From the NCBI GenBank assembly GCA_034359265.1, contig CP136890.1:68821501-68885500 (forward strand): a stretch of 64,000 nt of DNA, in the 5' to 3' direction. Under the pieces are notes generated by a model, which ran no database searches, was not told the origin of the DNA, and worked only from the letters and a program-made list of their open reading frames with translations. A program made the translations under genes and the position numbers. Numbering within the stretch: position 1 is the first letter of the stretch; every line of letters starts with the position of its first letter. Source of the stretch: Canna indica (taxonomy: Eukaryota > Streptophyta > Magnoliopsida > Zingiberales > Cannaceae). Below, piece by piece: positions 34,230 through 46,297 of the stretch.

Positions 34230-34576
34230 CGATTGACTGACCCTTTGTTCGAAACTATATTGAGTATAGTTTAAATACAAGTTTGATTCTCGGTCCAGGT
34301 TTTGGGTTTCAGATTTGGTTTCTTTCATCATCATTGAGCATTCCAAGGATTATACCATTATTCTAGACCCAGAAACCTAGACTCAAAATTTCCTTCATCC
34401 TCCGAGCATCTGTCAACGTTCTTCGAGTTTTTCTGATTTCGTATCGATATTCCGATTGTGGACGTTGTATGCTACTCAACTTAGAACCTAAAATTATTTT
34501 TTAATAAACCATTAGTTTCGTGTTTGTCATCATCAAAATCGAGATTAAGATCAAGGTTGAAAACCTTAGGCTAACA
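34230..34576 (-). repeat. Start fragment of copia LTR, family S
   Basis: The minus strand begins TGTTAGCCTAAGG, then CAACCTTGATCTTAATC and TTTTGATGATGACAAACACG, the same opening as the LTR at 2641. It is cut at about 34230. Confidence 0.6.
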
Positions 34577-35100
34577 TGACTTTGTGGAGATCCTAAGCGC
34601 GAAGCTTAGATAGTGGTTGTATGCTTGATTAGAAGCTTGCTCTTGCCTGAGGATCGGAGCAGTCTGGTCTGGTTTGGTGCCTCTCCTGGTCATGTGCAAC
34701 TCTAGCGGGGGACCTGCAAAAGAAAATTTGACTTTTAAGTCAGTAGGTATTCGAGGTGGAGGTAATGGAAATTGAAACTTATATTACTTGAGACATGTTG
34801 TGTCTGTATTTATTGTAGGTGGATATTGCTCAGAATGGATCGAGGCTGATCCCGAAGATGTCAGGCTTATAATGGTGTATCCCTCATAATTAACGATGAC
34901 GTGGATGTCCTTGTATGACTAGGTGGAGCCACCGAGCGGAGCCCTTTGGTTTGGCTTGGATCGGGTTCAGAAGTGCGAGCGTGACTGAATCGAATCTGGC
35001 CGAACCGAATAGTAATAGTCCAGTCCGAAGACAGACCACTATAATTTAGTGTGTTAGCATTGCTTTCATATTCTTGAATTATTTTCTTACTTCAAACCAT
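34577..35100. repeat. Copia LTR piece interrupted by a Tat-like LTR
   Basis: 34583-34613 (GAGATCCTAAGCGCGAAGCTTAGATAGTGG-like) and 35036-35095 (ACCACTATAATTTAGTG...) are adjacent parts of a family S LTR. Between them, about 34700-35035, lies a second copy of the LTR seen at 32041-32419. The exact ends were not resolved. Confidence 0.45.
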
Positions 35101-36310
35101 TCTACCTACTTGATTAACACATGAGCTTTTTGATGATAACAAACATGAAACTAATGATTTCATGGAGAAATATTTTCAGATTCCATATTGGCTTGCGTGC
35201 AATGTCCGCGATCAAAAATATCGAAAAATCAATTAATTGGAAGGACATTGGTCGACGCGCTCGGATTCGTCGGGAATAATAGAGTTTAGGTTTAGGTTGT
35301 CTAGAATGCTTGTATTAATCCTCATTACGATGCAAAGACCCCTAAAGAACCAAACCCGAAATCCGAACCAAAAGAAAGAACCTTACTGGTTCAATTGACT
35401 AGACTTCAACTGGAATGTACCCTTACTCTACAGTATTACCAAGACTTTTCAAGTCATAAACAACATTCCGGATGGGATGTTGTAACAACCTGGATGGACA
35501 ACTCGGAACAACTTGAATGGACAATCCGGAACAACCAGGATAGACAACTTGGAACCACCCGGATTGACATTTTGGAATAGCTTGGAAAGTACCGATACTC
35601 TACAAGTATTCCCAACAAAATTCCTAGAATTCCCCCAATGGCTCTATATTGAATTTTTACCCGTTGAGCAATTTAAAAAGTGAACACCTACCTTTGGGAT
35701 ATCTATATATGACCTAAAACTTGTCTTCCAAAGTATCTAACACTTCTTGAGATATATTTTGATCATCATTGAGCTTGATTGAGCCATCCTTTGTGCAAAC
35801 CCTAGCTTGGAGACAAAAACCCTTATCTTGCCTTCAACCTTCAATTGTTTCTTCATCAAGGCATCAATAGGAGCTAGGACTTCTTGGTTGAGAGCTAAGT
35901 TTGTATTGTTTATTATTGCTCTCATTTACTTATATTTTCTTATTGTTTTTTGTTCACTTGTGTTTGTAAGAAAGTGTGGGTGACACACATTGGGTTCGCT
36001 TGTTTGTAACTTTAGGGTTCCTTAGGTTTGAGGTAGAGGCACTCTCTAGTGTGAGAGATAAAGCACTGGTAGACCCTCATTAGAAGGAAAGGAAAGTTAA
36101 TATAAGTGGTGGTGAAATCCTTGGTGGTGAGCCAAGGTAGTGGAGTAGGCATTGGGGCCGAACCACTATAAATCAACTTGTTAACTTGCTTGATTTTGTG
36201 TGATTCTCATTCACTTATATTGCTTCCGCATTTAGAGTAAAATTTAAAGTGGGGATAGAATCTAGACTCACACTATTTACCCTCCCTCTAGTGTGCCTTA
36301 ACCCCTTACA
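35101..36310 (+). repeat. Copia LTR, family S (about 1.2 kb)
   Basis: It contains TTTTTGATGATAACAAACATG near its start, a short version of the minisatellite (35455-35585), a TATA-like TCTATATATGACC at about 35702-35714, CATCAAGGCATC near 35850, and the ending ACCCTCCCTCTAGTGTG... CCTTACA. The first 40 bases of the LTR are replaced by unrelated sequence. Confidence 0.65.
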
Positions 36311-38077
36311 CTCCCTAACATTGAGAATGATTGGCGCCGGATCAAAAGCTAGGTTTGCAATGGTGTCAATGTCAACAAAGTTGTTGAAGTAAATATTCCA
36401 ACCTATTATTCCTCCTTGTTTATCTTGTTCTTTGCAATCGATAATGAGGGCATTGGGGGTGGTTGCAAGAGTAAAGAGCGTGGGGAATTATCGTAGAGTC
36501 GAATTCCATTCAGCCAAGGGTCAGTCCAAAGTCGTATTCTAGCCCCCGAACCCATATGAAACTGGATAGAATATTGGAATATATCCTCAATACTCATTAT
36601 ATCCTTCTAGATGCTAGATAAAGGTTCTCTAGATATAGTACCGCAGTGAAGCAAATCCGAGTATATGCCAAGTCGTTGTTGTTGAGAAGCTTCCAAAGCC
36701 AACTTCTAAGTCTGCTCTTGTTATGTTGTTGGATGTTAACTACCCCGATTCCCCCCTCCTTTTTCATTGTGACTTTTTCCTAATTAATATGACATCTACC
36801 TTGAAAGGATGAATTCCTAGTACCCGTCCAAATAAACCGCTTTCGTCTCTTGTCAATAGACTTGATAACCCACAATGGAGTTTTATAAATAGAAAAGATA
36901 TATGAACCTTGGCTGGTAAGGACGTTGTTTGTTAAAGTGATCCTGCCAACTCTTGAAAGTAGAGGTCCTTTCCAAGAAGCCAAAGCTTTGTCATATTTAT
37001 TACTCACCTGAAGCCAGTCTTCCTTAAGAAGCCATTCCATCTTTAGAGGAAGGCCAAGGTATTTGATAGGAAATTTATCTGGTGAATATTGGAGAATTGT
37101 CACCGCTTGACTAACAGTAGAAGAATCCCCGAGAATACTCAGCGCTCTAGTTTTCGCCTTGTTAATTTTCAAACCCGTGCACAACTCAAAACAAGTCAGA
37201 AGTAGTCTAAGATTGTAAAAATGTTGAGAAGAAGCTTTATAGAAAATGATCAAATCATCCGCAAAGGAACTGTGAGTCACTCCTCCCTCCATAATCCCAT
37301 CTAGAGCTCCTTGGATAATCCCATAATTAGCCGCCATGGTTAACAGGCCGGAGAGAGTATTAGTGACCAGATTAGAAAAGAAGGGAAAAGAGGATTACCC
37401 TGTCTCATTCCTCATTTATGGGTAAAAGGACGACTCAAATTGTCGTTAATCAAAAGAGACAAAGAACATGATCGTAAAAGGTGATTAACCCAACCAATCC
37501 AATTTTGAGGAAAGCCTCGTGCCCTAAGCAAATCTTCAATGAAGTTCCAATTGACCGAGTCAAAGACCTTCTCAAAATCTATCTTGATCAAACAAGAGTT
37601 ATCATTATGTTGTTTGCAAACGGTCTCGTGTAGTGTCATGAAGCAGTCAAGACTCTCCCTGATATAAAAGCACCTTGTTAGAAAGAAGCTTAGAGGAAAT
37701 TTTAATGATACAGTTCTCAAGACTAATTGGGCGAAAATCAGTAGTAGAAACAAGACCTTCTCGCTTGGGAATGAGAGTTATAATAGCTTGGTTGATGCAC
37801 TTCATGTCTGAGGGATTGTGCTATAGATCGTTTAAAATTTTCATCATAAAATCCCCTAAATATTGCCAATAGAGTTTAAAGAGTTCCACGGTAATACCAC
37901 CAGGAACTCGAGATTTGTGATTCTTAATAGAACAAATAACTTTGGAAACCTCATCAATAGTGAAGGGGCTATCAAGACCACTGAGCAAGAGGTGATCAGA
38001 TTGATAAATCTCGGACCAATTAATCCCCAACAAGGGAGGGGTATTCTTTCCTAGAAGGTTAATGTAGACAGTCCTAA

Positions 38078-38990
38078 GGTGGCATTTGGTACATTAATTT
38101 TTAGATTACCAAACAATCTAGATTACCTTTCAGATAGATTGCCACTACAAAGATTACCGGTAATGCAGAATATAGGGTTTGGTATGCACAAGTAATGTTA
38201 TGATAAGATTGCTAGAATTCACATAGACATGTTTGGTATAACAAATACATTACTGGTAATGAAATATACTTTCCGAAAATATCCTTTTCACAAATATATT
38301 ATAATATTATAATTAATCATACTATAATATAATATAATATAATATATATAATATAATATTATAGTATAATATTATTATATTATAATAATAATATAACATT
38401 ATAATATAATATTATATAATATTATAATATTATAATATATATAATATAAAAATATATATAATATAATATAATGTAATATATATAATATAATATAATATAA
38501 TATAATATAATATAATATAATATAATATAATATAATATAATATAATATAATATAATATAATATATATAATATAATATAATATAATATAATATTTTAATAA
38601 TATAATATAATATAATATTTTAATAATATAATATAATATTATTATATTAATATAATATTGTAATAATATAATATAATATTATTATATTAATATAATATTA
38701 TGTCATGGGAGAAGTCGTGGGAGGAGCAAAGAATATGTAAAAAAGCTAGAGTTTAAGGAGGGCAATTTTGTCCTAAAAATTAATTCAAGATTACTACTTC
38801 AGAGGTAATCCCTATAGACACCTCTCCATTGAGCAATCTGGATTACCACTTTGATGGCAATCTAGATTTCCAAGGCAATCCACATTACCTGCACAAGTGA
38901 GACACCAAACAAGGTAATGTGTGGGGTCCAGATAATTTAAAGATAAAATTGTCAGCAATCTGGATGGATTGCCTCATACCAAACGCTTCC
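38078..38990. mobile_element. Tourist/Harbinger-like MITE with AT-rich core (0.91 kb)
   Basis: The ends are GGTGGCATTTGGTA and, inverted, GGAAGCGTTTGGTA, with TAA at 38075-38077 and 38991-38993. Inner repeats of AATCTAGATTACC/GGTAATC type occur on both arms. Removing it rejoins the LINE frame exactly (EEF then RTVYIN). No transposase is encoded. More than 400 bases of the core are TATAA-type microsatellite. Confidence 0.82.
38290..38700. repeat. (TATAA)n-rich microsatellite
   Basis: A long array of ATAATATAAT units with interspersed ATATATAATATAAT and ATATTATTATATTAATATA variants. It is almost free of G and C. Confidence 0.95.
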
Positions 38991-39035
38991 TAAATTCCTC
39001 AAATATGGAAGCTTCCTCATTTAAAATCCCCCGAG

Positions 39036-39190
39036 TAGTTTGAATGATTGACACATGAGCTTTGAATTATCGATACTTAGCTTGAGTTGCAATTTTAAAC
39101 AATAAAATCCAATTAGAGTTTAATTATGTCATGTACATATCATTCCCCTCCCTCTAGTGTGTTTAGGTCTTGATGACATGTCAAAATTAT
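39036..39190. repeat. Possible copia LTR end
   Basis: CATTCCCCTCCCTCTAGTGTG at about 39142-39162 resembles the family S LTR end. The rest is diverged. The call rests on this block only. Confidence 0.35.
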
Positions 39191-40368
39191 CATGTTTAAT
39201 AGTATAATTTCATGATTTATCTTAGTTAAATGCTAATTATTTCATGACATCTAACTTATTTTATATTTTCATGGTAAAATTCAATTACGAATTTGATTGT
39301 TTCTTGTAAGAGCTAATTTGGATCAATCCGGGAAAGTAAGGTGGCGCAAGCCTAGTGTGAACATATTTGAATGAGGAATAAAAAATCTTCCACATGATTC
39401 ACAACAAAATATTGGAGAAAATTCAATATATTTCCTAGATTCTCAATATTAATCGCAAACTTTTCAATCTCCAAATTAGATGTGTGGATGCATTTATGAA
39501 GGAAGAATCAAATCTGCACACTATGGAAGGGATGACACATCTTTGGCAAATGACAACTTGAAGGATCTCTATTTTGAGGAAAGAGTGGCCGGCCATTATT
39601 ATGAAGAAATTGAGCATTATTTTGCTTCCTTGTAATTAAGCATTCATTTCTTAAATTTCCTTATTTAAGCCTCGAAGCTTTCCCTATAAAAGGGACCCTT
39701 GTCTATGGCTCAAGACATCATCTCTTCTACCTCTTCTCTAGCTTTCACTTTATACTTTATACTTTATACTTTAGACTCTTAGTTTTTGTGGAGAATATTT
39801 TATAGAAGACTCGGCTTAGCGTTCACCACCATGTACGCTTAAGTCCTCTTTTCTAGTCAAAGGCAATTTCCAGGTTTTGGTTGCTAAATTGTGAAGTTTC
39901 TTCTATTTAATTCATGCACTTCTTCTTCCTCGATCGCTATCTTTAATAATACTTAAATTATTGTTATTTTATCGTCGAGATGTTCTCGGGTTTTATAATG
40001 ATAGTTGGTCTTTTACCAACTTTTAGATTGCTGCTCAATTTATTTCTTAAAGAATGTGCACGATTTTAACTTGATTTCCGATCCGAACCACTCGTGCTTC
40101 TTTGATAGTCGAGCTATCCTCGAGTCTTGGATCGCACATCTTGTTTTTTATCTGCTTTATTTCGTCATGTTTAATCGTTGGCCTGTTTCAGATTTTAGAT
40201 CATCGCCTTCCCGATACTGTTATTCAAATCTGGAGCCAAGAGGCAAGTTGGTGTGAGTTGTTGTTCAATCCACCAAGATAACTTGCAATATTGGTATTAC
40301 GGGCGGTCAGATCTAGTTCAAATCATCTGGTTGAAGGAGTTGAAACTCATTTCAAACTCGTGATCAAT
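39191..40368 (+). mobile_element. Older LTR-like sequence interrupted by gypsy B (left part)
   Basis: A TATA box lies in CCCTATAAAAGGGACCC (39685-39691), followed by ACCTCTTCTCTAGC, a short CTTTATA tandem (39748-39770) and a long untranslated-looking region. The other side of the gypsy B insertion (63126 on) contains TTTGTGGATTCGACCCTACT, a phrase found in the late part of many plant gypsy LTRs. I infer one long LTR or leader in plus orientation; the family is not certain. Confidence 0.4.
39685..39691 (+). promoter_or_regulatory. TATA box
   Basis: TATAAAA in the palindromic context CCCTATAAAAGGG. It has the form of a plant core promoter; the transcript would run in plus toward the gypsy B insertion. 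Confidence 0.5.
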
Positions 40369-40766
40369 TGTTAGGAACTATTTATCTGACTACTAGTGAG
40401 CAACCAAATCATCATGAGGAGCTCAAGAAATCATCGGCTCTCGACGATCTAACCACGAACATGCAATCAGATCCAGATCTCATAAAGACGAGGGAGAAGA
40501 GAAGGAAGAGAGAGAAGCATAGAAGAGAAGTAGAAGAAGAATTTGTTAACAATGATTGATGCCTCTTTATTAATTCTTAGACACTATTTATATGATTCCT
40601 ATTACACATGTCATCACTACATTTCATAGTCCTCGGGATATCGAGGTCTCCTCTTTACACGCTGCTCTTGTACCGTCAGCTTTGCCACATCATCTGGACA
40701 TTTGAATTATCTTGTATGTTGTCTTCTCTCACCATGCTATTTTTTCTTTCCTCATTATTCGTGACA
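40369..40766 (-). repeat. 3' LTR of gypsy B
   Basis: TGTTAGGAACT...CGTGACA, 398 bases, matching 62721-63125 throughout. The purine-rich tract GGCGGGCTGGGGAGTAA (minus strand, about 40767-40783) adjoins it and is the expected polypurine tract for second-strand priming. Confidence 0.93.
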
Positions 40767-42306
40767 TTACTCCCCAGCCCGCCAAGAACCTCGTCCTTGA
40801 GGTTTCTTCTATATGTGGCACTCCATAGCAGACTGTGATCCACCTCAGCCTCCAGAGAGAATGCTCTCTCTACTACTTGATCGGCTTGCCCTTCTTCACT
40901 AGAGACCTTGCTAGAGTCGGAAGCGCCTAATAGTGGTAATGGAGTAATCTGCAGACTGGGAGTTCCTCGGCATTTTTTAAGCACCGAAACGTGAAATACC
41001 GAGTGTATCTTAGCTGTTGTAGGCAAGTCCAGTTTGTAAGAGACTTTTCCCACCTTTTGGATGATGTGGAAGGGCCCAAAAAACCTCAGACCAAGCTTCT
41101 GCTGCCTTTGAAGTCGAACAGAGGGCTGCATGTAAGGTCTGAGCTTGACGAATACCCATTCGCCTTCCTCAAACTATAAATCTCTCCTTTTTCTATCAAC
41201 TTGTTCCTTCATCCTCAATTGAGCTTTCCTTAAATTGTCCTTGAGCTGTTTAAGTATTTCATCCCGCTTTACCAACACTCGATCTACGGTGGAGTTAGCT
41301 GCTGTTCCTCCGGCATATTGAATTAACGCTGGCGGCTCCCTACCATAAAGAGCTTTAAACAGTGTCATTCCAGCGGAAGATAGATATGAAGTATTGTACC
41401 AATACTTCGCCCAAGCCAAATAATTTTCCCATTGTGATGACTCTTCGAATACAAAACTTCTCAGATACATCTCGAGGCATCTATTCAGGGCCTTTGTTTG
41501 TCCATCTGTCTGAGATGGTAAGAGAAACTGAAGCTCAATTACGTGCCTTGCATTCATGACAATTCTTTCCAAAGTTCATTGATAAAATGACTGTCTCGAT
41601 CACTTACTATCGGTCGATGCAGCCCATGTAATTTCACTACCCCATTGAGAAAAGTCTCAACTACCTTTTCAGTTGTGTAGTGTCGAGGCAATGAGAGGAA
41701 ATGCCCATATTTGGTGAGCTGATCCACCACCACCATTATAGTTGTCTTTCCATTACAACTGGGAAAGATTGTGATGAAATCCATAGACACATCTTCAAAT
41801 ACTTCGGTTGGTATGGGCAATGGCTGCAGTAAGCCGACAGGTGTCATTTGCTCTACCTTCAGTCGCTAACAAACTTGGCAGCCCTCCACAAATTCTTTTA
41901 TATTACGTCTCATTGTCTTCCAATAAAAATTTGCTGCTAACCGGTGGAAAGTTTGGTTAATACCTGCGTGTCCTCCAATTGGAGAACTGTGGAATTCTCT
42001 CACCAGTATAGATTGGAGTGTGCGATCAATGGAAATTACTATTCTGTTGTGATACAAAAGTATTCCATCAGGCAACTCATATCCTTCCTCAGGAGAGTCC
42101 TTTGCTATCTTCTGTAAAGATAGTAATCCTTCATCTTCTCGGTTTAATCACCTGACTTCTTCAAGTATGCCAAAGATCGGTTGAGATAGGCCAACAACGA
42201 ACAAGCTGGTTCTCTAGACAGAGCATCAACTGCTCCATTCAGCTTTCCTGCACGATACTATATTTCAAATCCATACCCCATGAGTTTCATGAGCCATTTC
42301 TGCTGC
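40767..42306 (-). pseudogene. Gypsy B RNase H end and integrase
   Basis: The minus strand starts with the RNase H end LEQQKWLMKLMGYGFEIQYR (42306-42245), which continues directly from 52613. The integrase follows: an H-H-C-C zinc domain with GGHAGINQTFHRLAANFYW and GCQVC (about 41975-41870), the core with MDFITIFPSCNGKTTIMVVVD (about 41785-41725), VSDRDSHF (about 41610), and TDGQTKALNRCLEMYL (about 41510-41465). In the last motif the catalytic Glu (TDGQTE) is Lys. The C-terminal part has GPFHIIQKVGKVSYKLDLP (about 41075-41015) and IHSVFHVSVLK. A frameshift near 41555 and stops near 42120 add to the damage. Confidence 0.9.
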
Positions 42307-42311
42307 TCAAG

Positions 42312-45002
42312 TGTCACGCCCCAACTCAGGGTCACATGACCGGCCAGGGTATACATGCCTATACCCTGCAGCCTAAACCATACACATGACAACTGAACAA
42401 TAAATTATAGCTAAAAAGAAATAACGAGTTTTATTTCAAAAGGAAAACCAAACCAGAAATCATTATAAATAATTTTAGCAAAATTTATAAAGTGTGGAAA
42501 TAACAAAACAAGTTCAACTGTTCAATTACAATAAAATCTGTAATAAAGACATAAATATCCCCAAAGGGACTACAACTCCAAAACACTAAAATATAAGTGC
42601 ATGACTAACTACCAAAATTTGACTACGACCCCTAACTAGGACTACTATGAGATCAATGTAGCTCATTTGCCCTCCAGCCACGCCAAGTGCTCCAACCCAC
42701 CTCACCGGTCAAGCTCTACAAAACAAAACAACGACAACGGGTGAGTTCAAAAGAACTCAGTGAGCGGTTCTACCAACACCCACAATAAAAAAACAATCAT
42801 AAATAGGATGCACAAAGCAAATCTCCTGACTCAAGCAGGAAAAAGGTCACAAGGAAGTGACCAGCTAACAGGCCATCTGGCCACCACCTGCCCGGAAGCA
42901 GCCAACACCCAACTGTGAAGATCAACAGGCCAAAGCCTACCGTGCCCTAAGGCAACAACACATACTAGGATAATCGGGAAGGCCCTCCGAACTTATCCTA
43001 GTGTAAGAAACTCGGGAGCAATCGCGAAGAACCTCCGTACTTGCTCCATGAGACGCTAAGGGACAATCGGGAATTGCCCATCCGAACTTGCCCCTTTAAG
43101 ATATCACAGGAATAATCGGGTAGGCCCTTCGAACTTATCCCACGAGGCCAAACCAGAACAATCGGAATTTGCTCATCCGAACTTGTTCCACAGGTTGGGA
43201 ATTAGCAATCCAACCTCCCGGGCCTAGCCCGTAATTCGGCTCCTCAAAGAACCTCTCCGCCATTCATTAAGATATGGGGCAACATGACCTAAGTCAAGTC
43301 TCTCCTACGGTGTTTTAAGGGTGTTCTTATTGGAAAGCGTCTCCAGACTCCAATACCCGCCCCCAACTCCTAGACCCGTAATGTCATGAACTTGTGTGGT
43401 TTTATTTCATGCATAAACTTTATTTATTGGTTGATAACAGATTATGCTAAGACTTTTCCAAATTTTTAATTATGCAATTAAAATTTAAATCACCAAGATT
43501 AGGATTTTGTTTTAGAGTTTTCTTTTAGCTTACTATTGTGTTTGATACTAATGTATCTAACCCGAATCTGGCTTCCAGAGTGTCCTATATTTCCAAACTA
43601 TATTTTAGGATCAAAACGATAGGTTACACGACTATGCTCAGCAACCTATGCTCATTACAAACAAGATTTCAAAAACAGCCCCAAAACAACCAATTCAGCA
43701 TGCAGTTTTCAGCCTAATTGAGTTTCAGCACAATAAAGGTAATTAAATCCGAAAACTATAGAATTAAATTCCTTAATTATCAATACAACAGAATTATATC
43801 ATTGAGGAAAAACTTCTCAAGAACCAAGTCATGATTACATGAATCAAAACAATCTTCAAACAAGAATTAAATTACATGATCAAGAATCTTATATCAAGAA
43901 CACTCATTGCTTCAAGATCAAATTTTATTTTTTTGAACACATGATATATTTCCAAAAATCACAAATTTAAATCTAAACATACACAACAATTCAAGAGTCT
44001 AAATAGGCAAGCAACTCAAGATGTAGACTTCAAGAGAAACAAGAACACTTGGACATTTCATCAAACACCTCGAGGGCACCCTTGATTTACCCTTGGCCGA
44101 GCACCCTTAGGGTAAACCTAGGACTGTTGAGCCACAAAGGGAGAGTCTTGGCCCTCCTCCCATGAATCGGCACAAGAATATGACAATCAAAATCCATGAT
44201 TCGGTGAGAAAATACAAGAATCAAGAAAATGCCCAAATCAGCTGAAAATCAAGAAAGAACCCCAGAAAGGAGAGGTAAAAACACTCACCCGAGTAGGAAG
44301 GATGATGAGAGGAGAAATCCCTAGCAACGGCCCTCAAATTCGGCTTCAACAATTGGCGGCTCGACTCAAGAAGGAGAAACAAAAGGCCGGCGGCTCACTT
44401 CAAGCCGCCGGCGTGAAGAGAGTGAAAGAGGAAGAGAGAGGGGTTGGCTCGGCTTCAAGTCGGCTCCTCTCGGCTCGGCTCCAAAGGGAAAGGAAGAAGA
44501 AGGAAAGGGAAGGGCTCAATGGCTTAGCTCTTGAGTGCGGCGGCTCCTTGGATGAGGAAGAGGGGCAGCTGGCTGGCTTGGCGGCAGGCTGGCGGCTCCT
44601 CTTTCCAAATAGCTTGTGCGGCTCCAATAGGGAGCCGCAAGCCAAGGGGAGGGAGTTTTATACTCCCTCCTCAACCCGAACCGCACTAAACCCTTTTATC
44701 AAACCCGCATCCGCCTCAACCGAACCCGAACCCACTAACTTAATTAATCTTATTCTAATCCCATGATAAAGTACAAGCAATAACATATGCACATCCACAT
44801 GCAACATAATTAAACAATTATGCACACACACAAAGAATTAAATAAATTTATCTATTCAAGCAAAACTTCTATAACTCATATTCCTACTTACCGAAGCTCG
44901 CACCGGACCATGAGTTGACTCGGCTCGACCTCGAATTAGTCTGCTAGGCTGGCAAACACACACAATAAACAGAAATTAGAATTAATTGTCTAGGATATTA
45001 AA
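42312..45002 (-). repeat. 3' LTR of chromovirus A
   Basis: Starts TGTCACGCCCCAACTCAGGG. The expected end TATTACA is altered to TATTAAA, so the right end is placed by comparison with 52607. A TATA-like GTATAAAAC on the minus strand is at 44655-44663. The reading frames inside (for example 44302-44766) have no coding signature beyond low-complexity charged stretches. Confidence 0.9.
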
Positions 45003-45007
45003 ATCAA

Positions 45008-45015
45008 CCCTCCTT
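45008..45015 (-). promoter_or_regulatory. Polypurine tract of chromovirus A
   Basis: The minus strand reads CTTTAAGGAGGG just before the 3' LTR. It is the expected primer site for second-strand synthesis. Confidence 0.6.
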
Positions 45016-45061
45016 AAAGAAAATTCATCCTCGAATTTCAGAAGAAAAAAAAATTAAGGAC

Positions 45062-46297
45062 TCACCTAATCATCAAACAATGAAGGATAACGCTCCCTCA
45101 TATCCTGCTCCACCTCCCAGGTGGCCTCCTGCCCGAAATGGTTCTCCCAGCTGACCTTAACCAAGGGAATCTCCTTAGATCTCAATTTTTGATCTTCCGA
45201 TCTAGCACCTCAATTAGCTGCTCCTCATAGAAAACTGCTGAATCCACCTCCACTGCGGTAGGCTCAATCACATGAGATTCATCCTGAATGTACTTCTTCA
45301 ACATACTAGGAGGTAAGGCCAACTCATAGGCCACAGCTCCCCTGTACCTGAGAATAGGAAACGACCCAATGAACCTAGGGCTTAGCTTTCCTTTCTTACC
45401 AAATCTCACCACCCCTTTCATAGGGGACACCTTGAGGAGCACCATGTCCCCCTCAGCAAACTCTACCTCATTGGTCTTTTCATCCGCATACATCTTCTGG
45501 CAACTCTGAGTTGCCAACAGTCTCTCCCTGATTAGCTTCACCTTTTCAACTGCCTCCTCCACCAAGTCAGATCCCATCATGAGGGAACCCCCTGCCTCAA
45601 ACCAGCCTACGGGTAACCTGTATCTCCGCCCATACAATGCCTCAAGTGGGGTCATCCCGATGCTGCTGTGATAACTATTATTATAGACAAACTCAATCAG
45701 GGGTAAGTGCCTCTCCCAACTGCCCTCCAAATCTAGGACACATGCTCTAAGCATATCCTCCAGCGTCTGAATAGTCTACTTTGATTGACCATCTGTCTGA
45801 GGGTGAAATGCAGTACTGAACCGAACCTGAATGCACAATGTCACCTGGACAAACTGCCAAAATTAAGCTATGAACTGAATACTCCAATCTAAAATGATCA
45901 TAATAGGAACACCATGGTAAGCGACGATCCGATCCAAGAACAACCTCGCATACTGCTCGGCTAAAAAGGTCATCCTGACTGGTATGGAATGTGACATCTT
46001 GATTAGGCGATCCACCACTACCCAGATAGAATCATTGCCCTTCCTAGACTTTGGCAATCCCGTCACAAAATCCATGGTTATCTTCTCCCATTTCCACTCT
46101 GGTACTCCTAGGTTCTGGAACAACCCTGTCAACTTCAAATGCTCAGCCTTAACCTGTTGACACACCAGGCACTTAGATACGAACTCGGCTACCTCTCTTT
46201 TCATTCCTTTCCACCAATAATTTTGCCTTAGATCACGGTACATCTTCATGGCTCCCGGATGCATAGTGTATGTGGACTGATGAGCCATCTCTAGCAC
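45062..46297 (-). pseudogene. Chromovirus A integrase with chromodomain
   Basis: Minus-strand order: zinc domain HPGAMKMYRDLRQNYWW and CLVCQQVK (46255-46150), core with MDFVTGLPKSRKGNDSIWVVVD (about 46080-46015), a second-Asp motif reading LDWSIQF where SDRGSQF is usual (about 45880), then TDGQSK(stop)TIQTLEDMLR (about 45800-45735), where the catalytic Glu is Lys and a stop follows. Then come SYHSSIGMTPLEALYGRR (about 45680-45625) and the C-terminal FIGSFPILRYRGAVAYELALP (about 45385). The chromodomain QLIEVLDRKIKNLRSKEIPL... ATWEVEQDMRERYPSLF ends at about 45068. The chromodomain probably directed insertion toward particular chromatin. Confidence 0.92.

Larger units (their letters stand above)
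36320..39035 (-). pseudogene. L1-type LINE ORF2, RT to C terminus, split by a MITE
   Basis: Minus-strand order: EEASIFEEFRTVYIN (spanning the MITE), LLGINWSEIYQSDHL (38033 on), SPFTIDEVSKVICSIKNHKS (about 37970), LIKIDFEKVFDSVNWNFIEDL (about 37590-37530), the catalytic SSFADDLIIFYKA (about 37275-37240), the thumb KYLGLPLK (about 37070), SRVGRITLTNNVL (about 36955) and the zf-RVT start VGSGARIRLWTDPWLNG (about 36555-36510). This is the order of plant L1 ORF2. A frameshift and missing bases near 37340-37420 and 37700-37820 break it. The endonuclease half is absent. Confidence 0.9.

Noticed and set aside
44302..44766. 154-codon plus-strand frame
   Set aside because: It lies in the LTR of chromovirus A, and a second version at 51912-52362 is broken differently, so it is not conserved as a protein.
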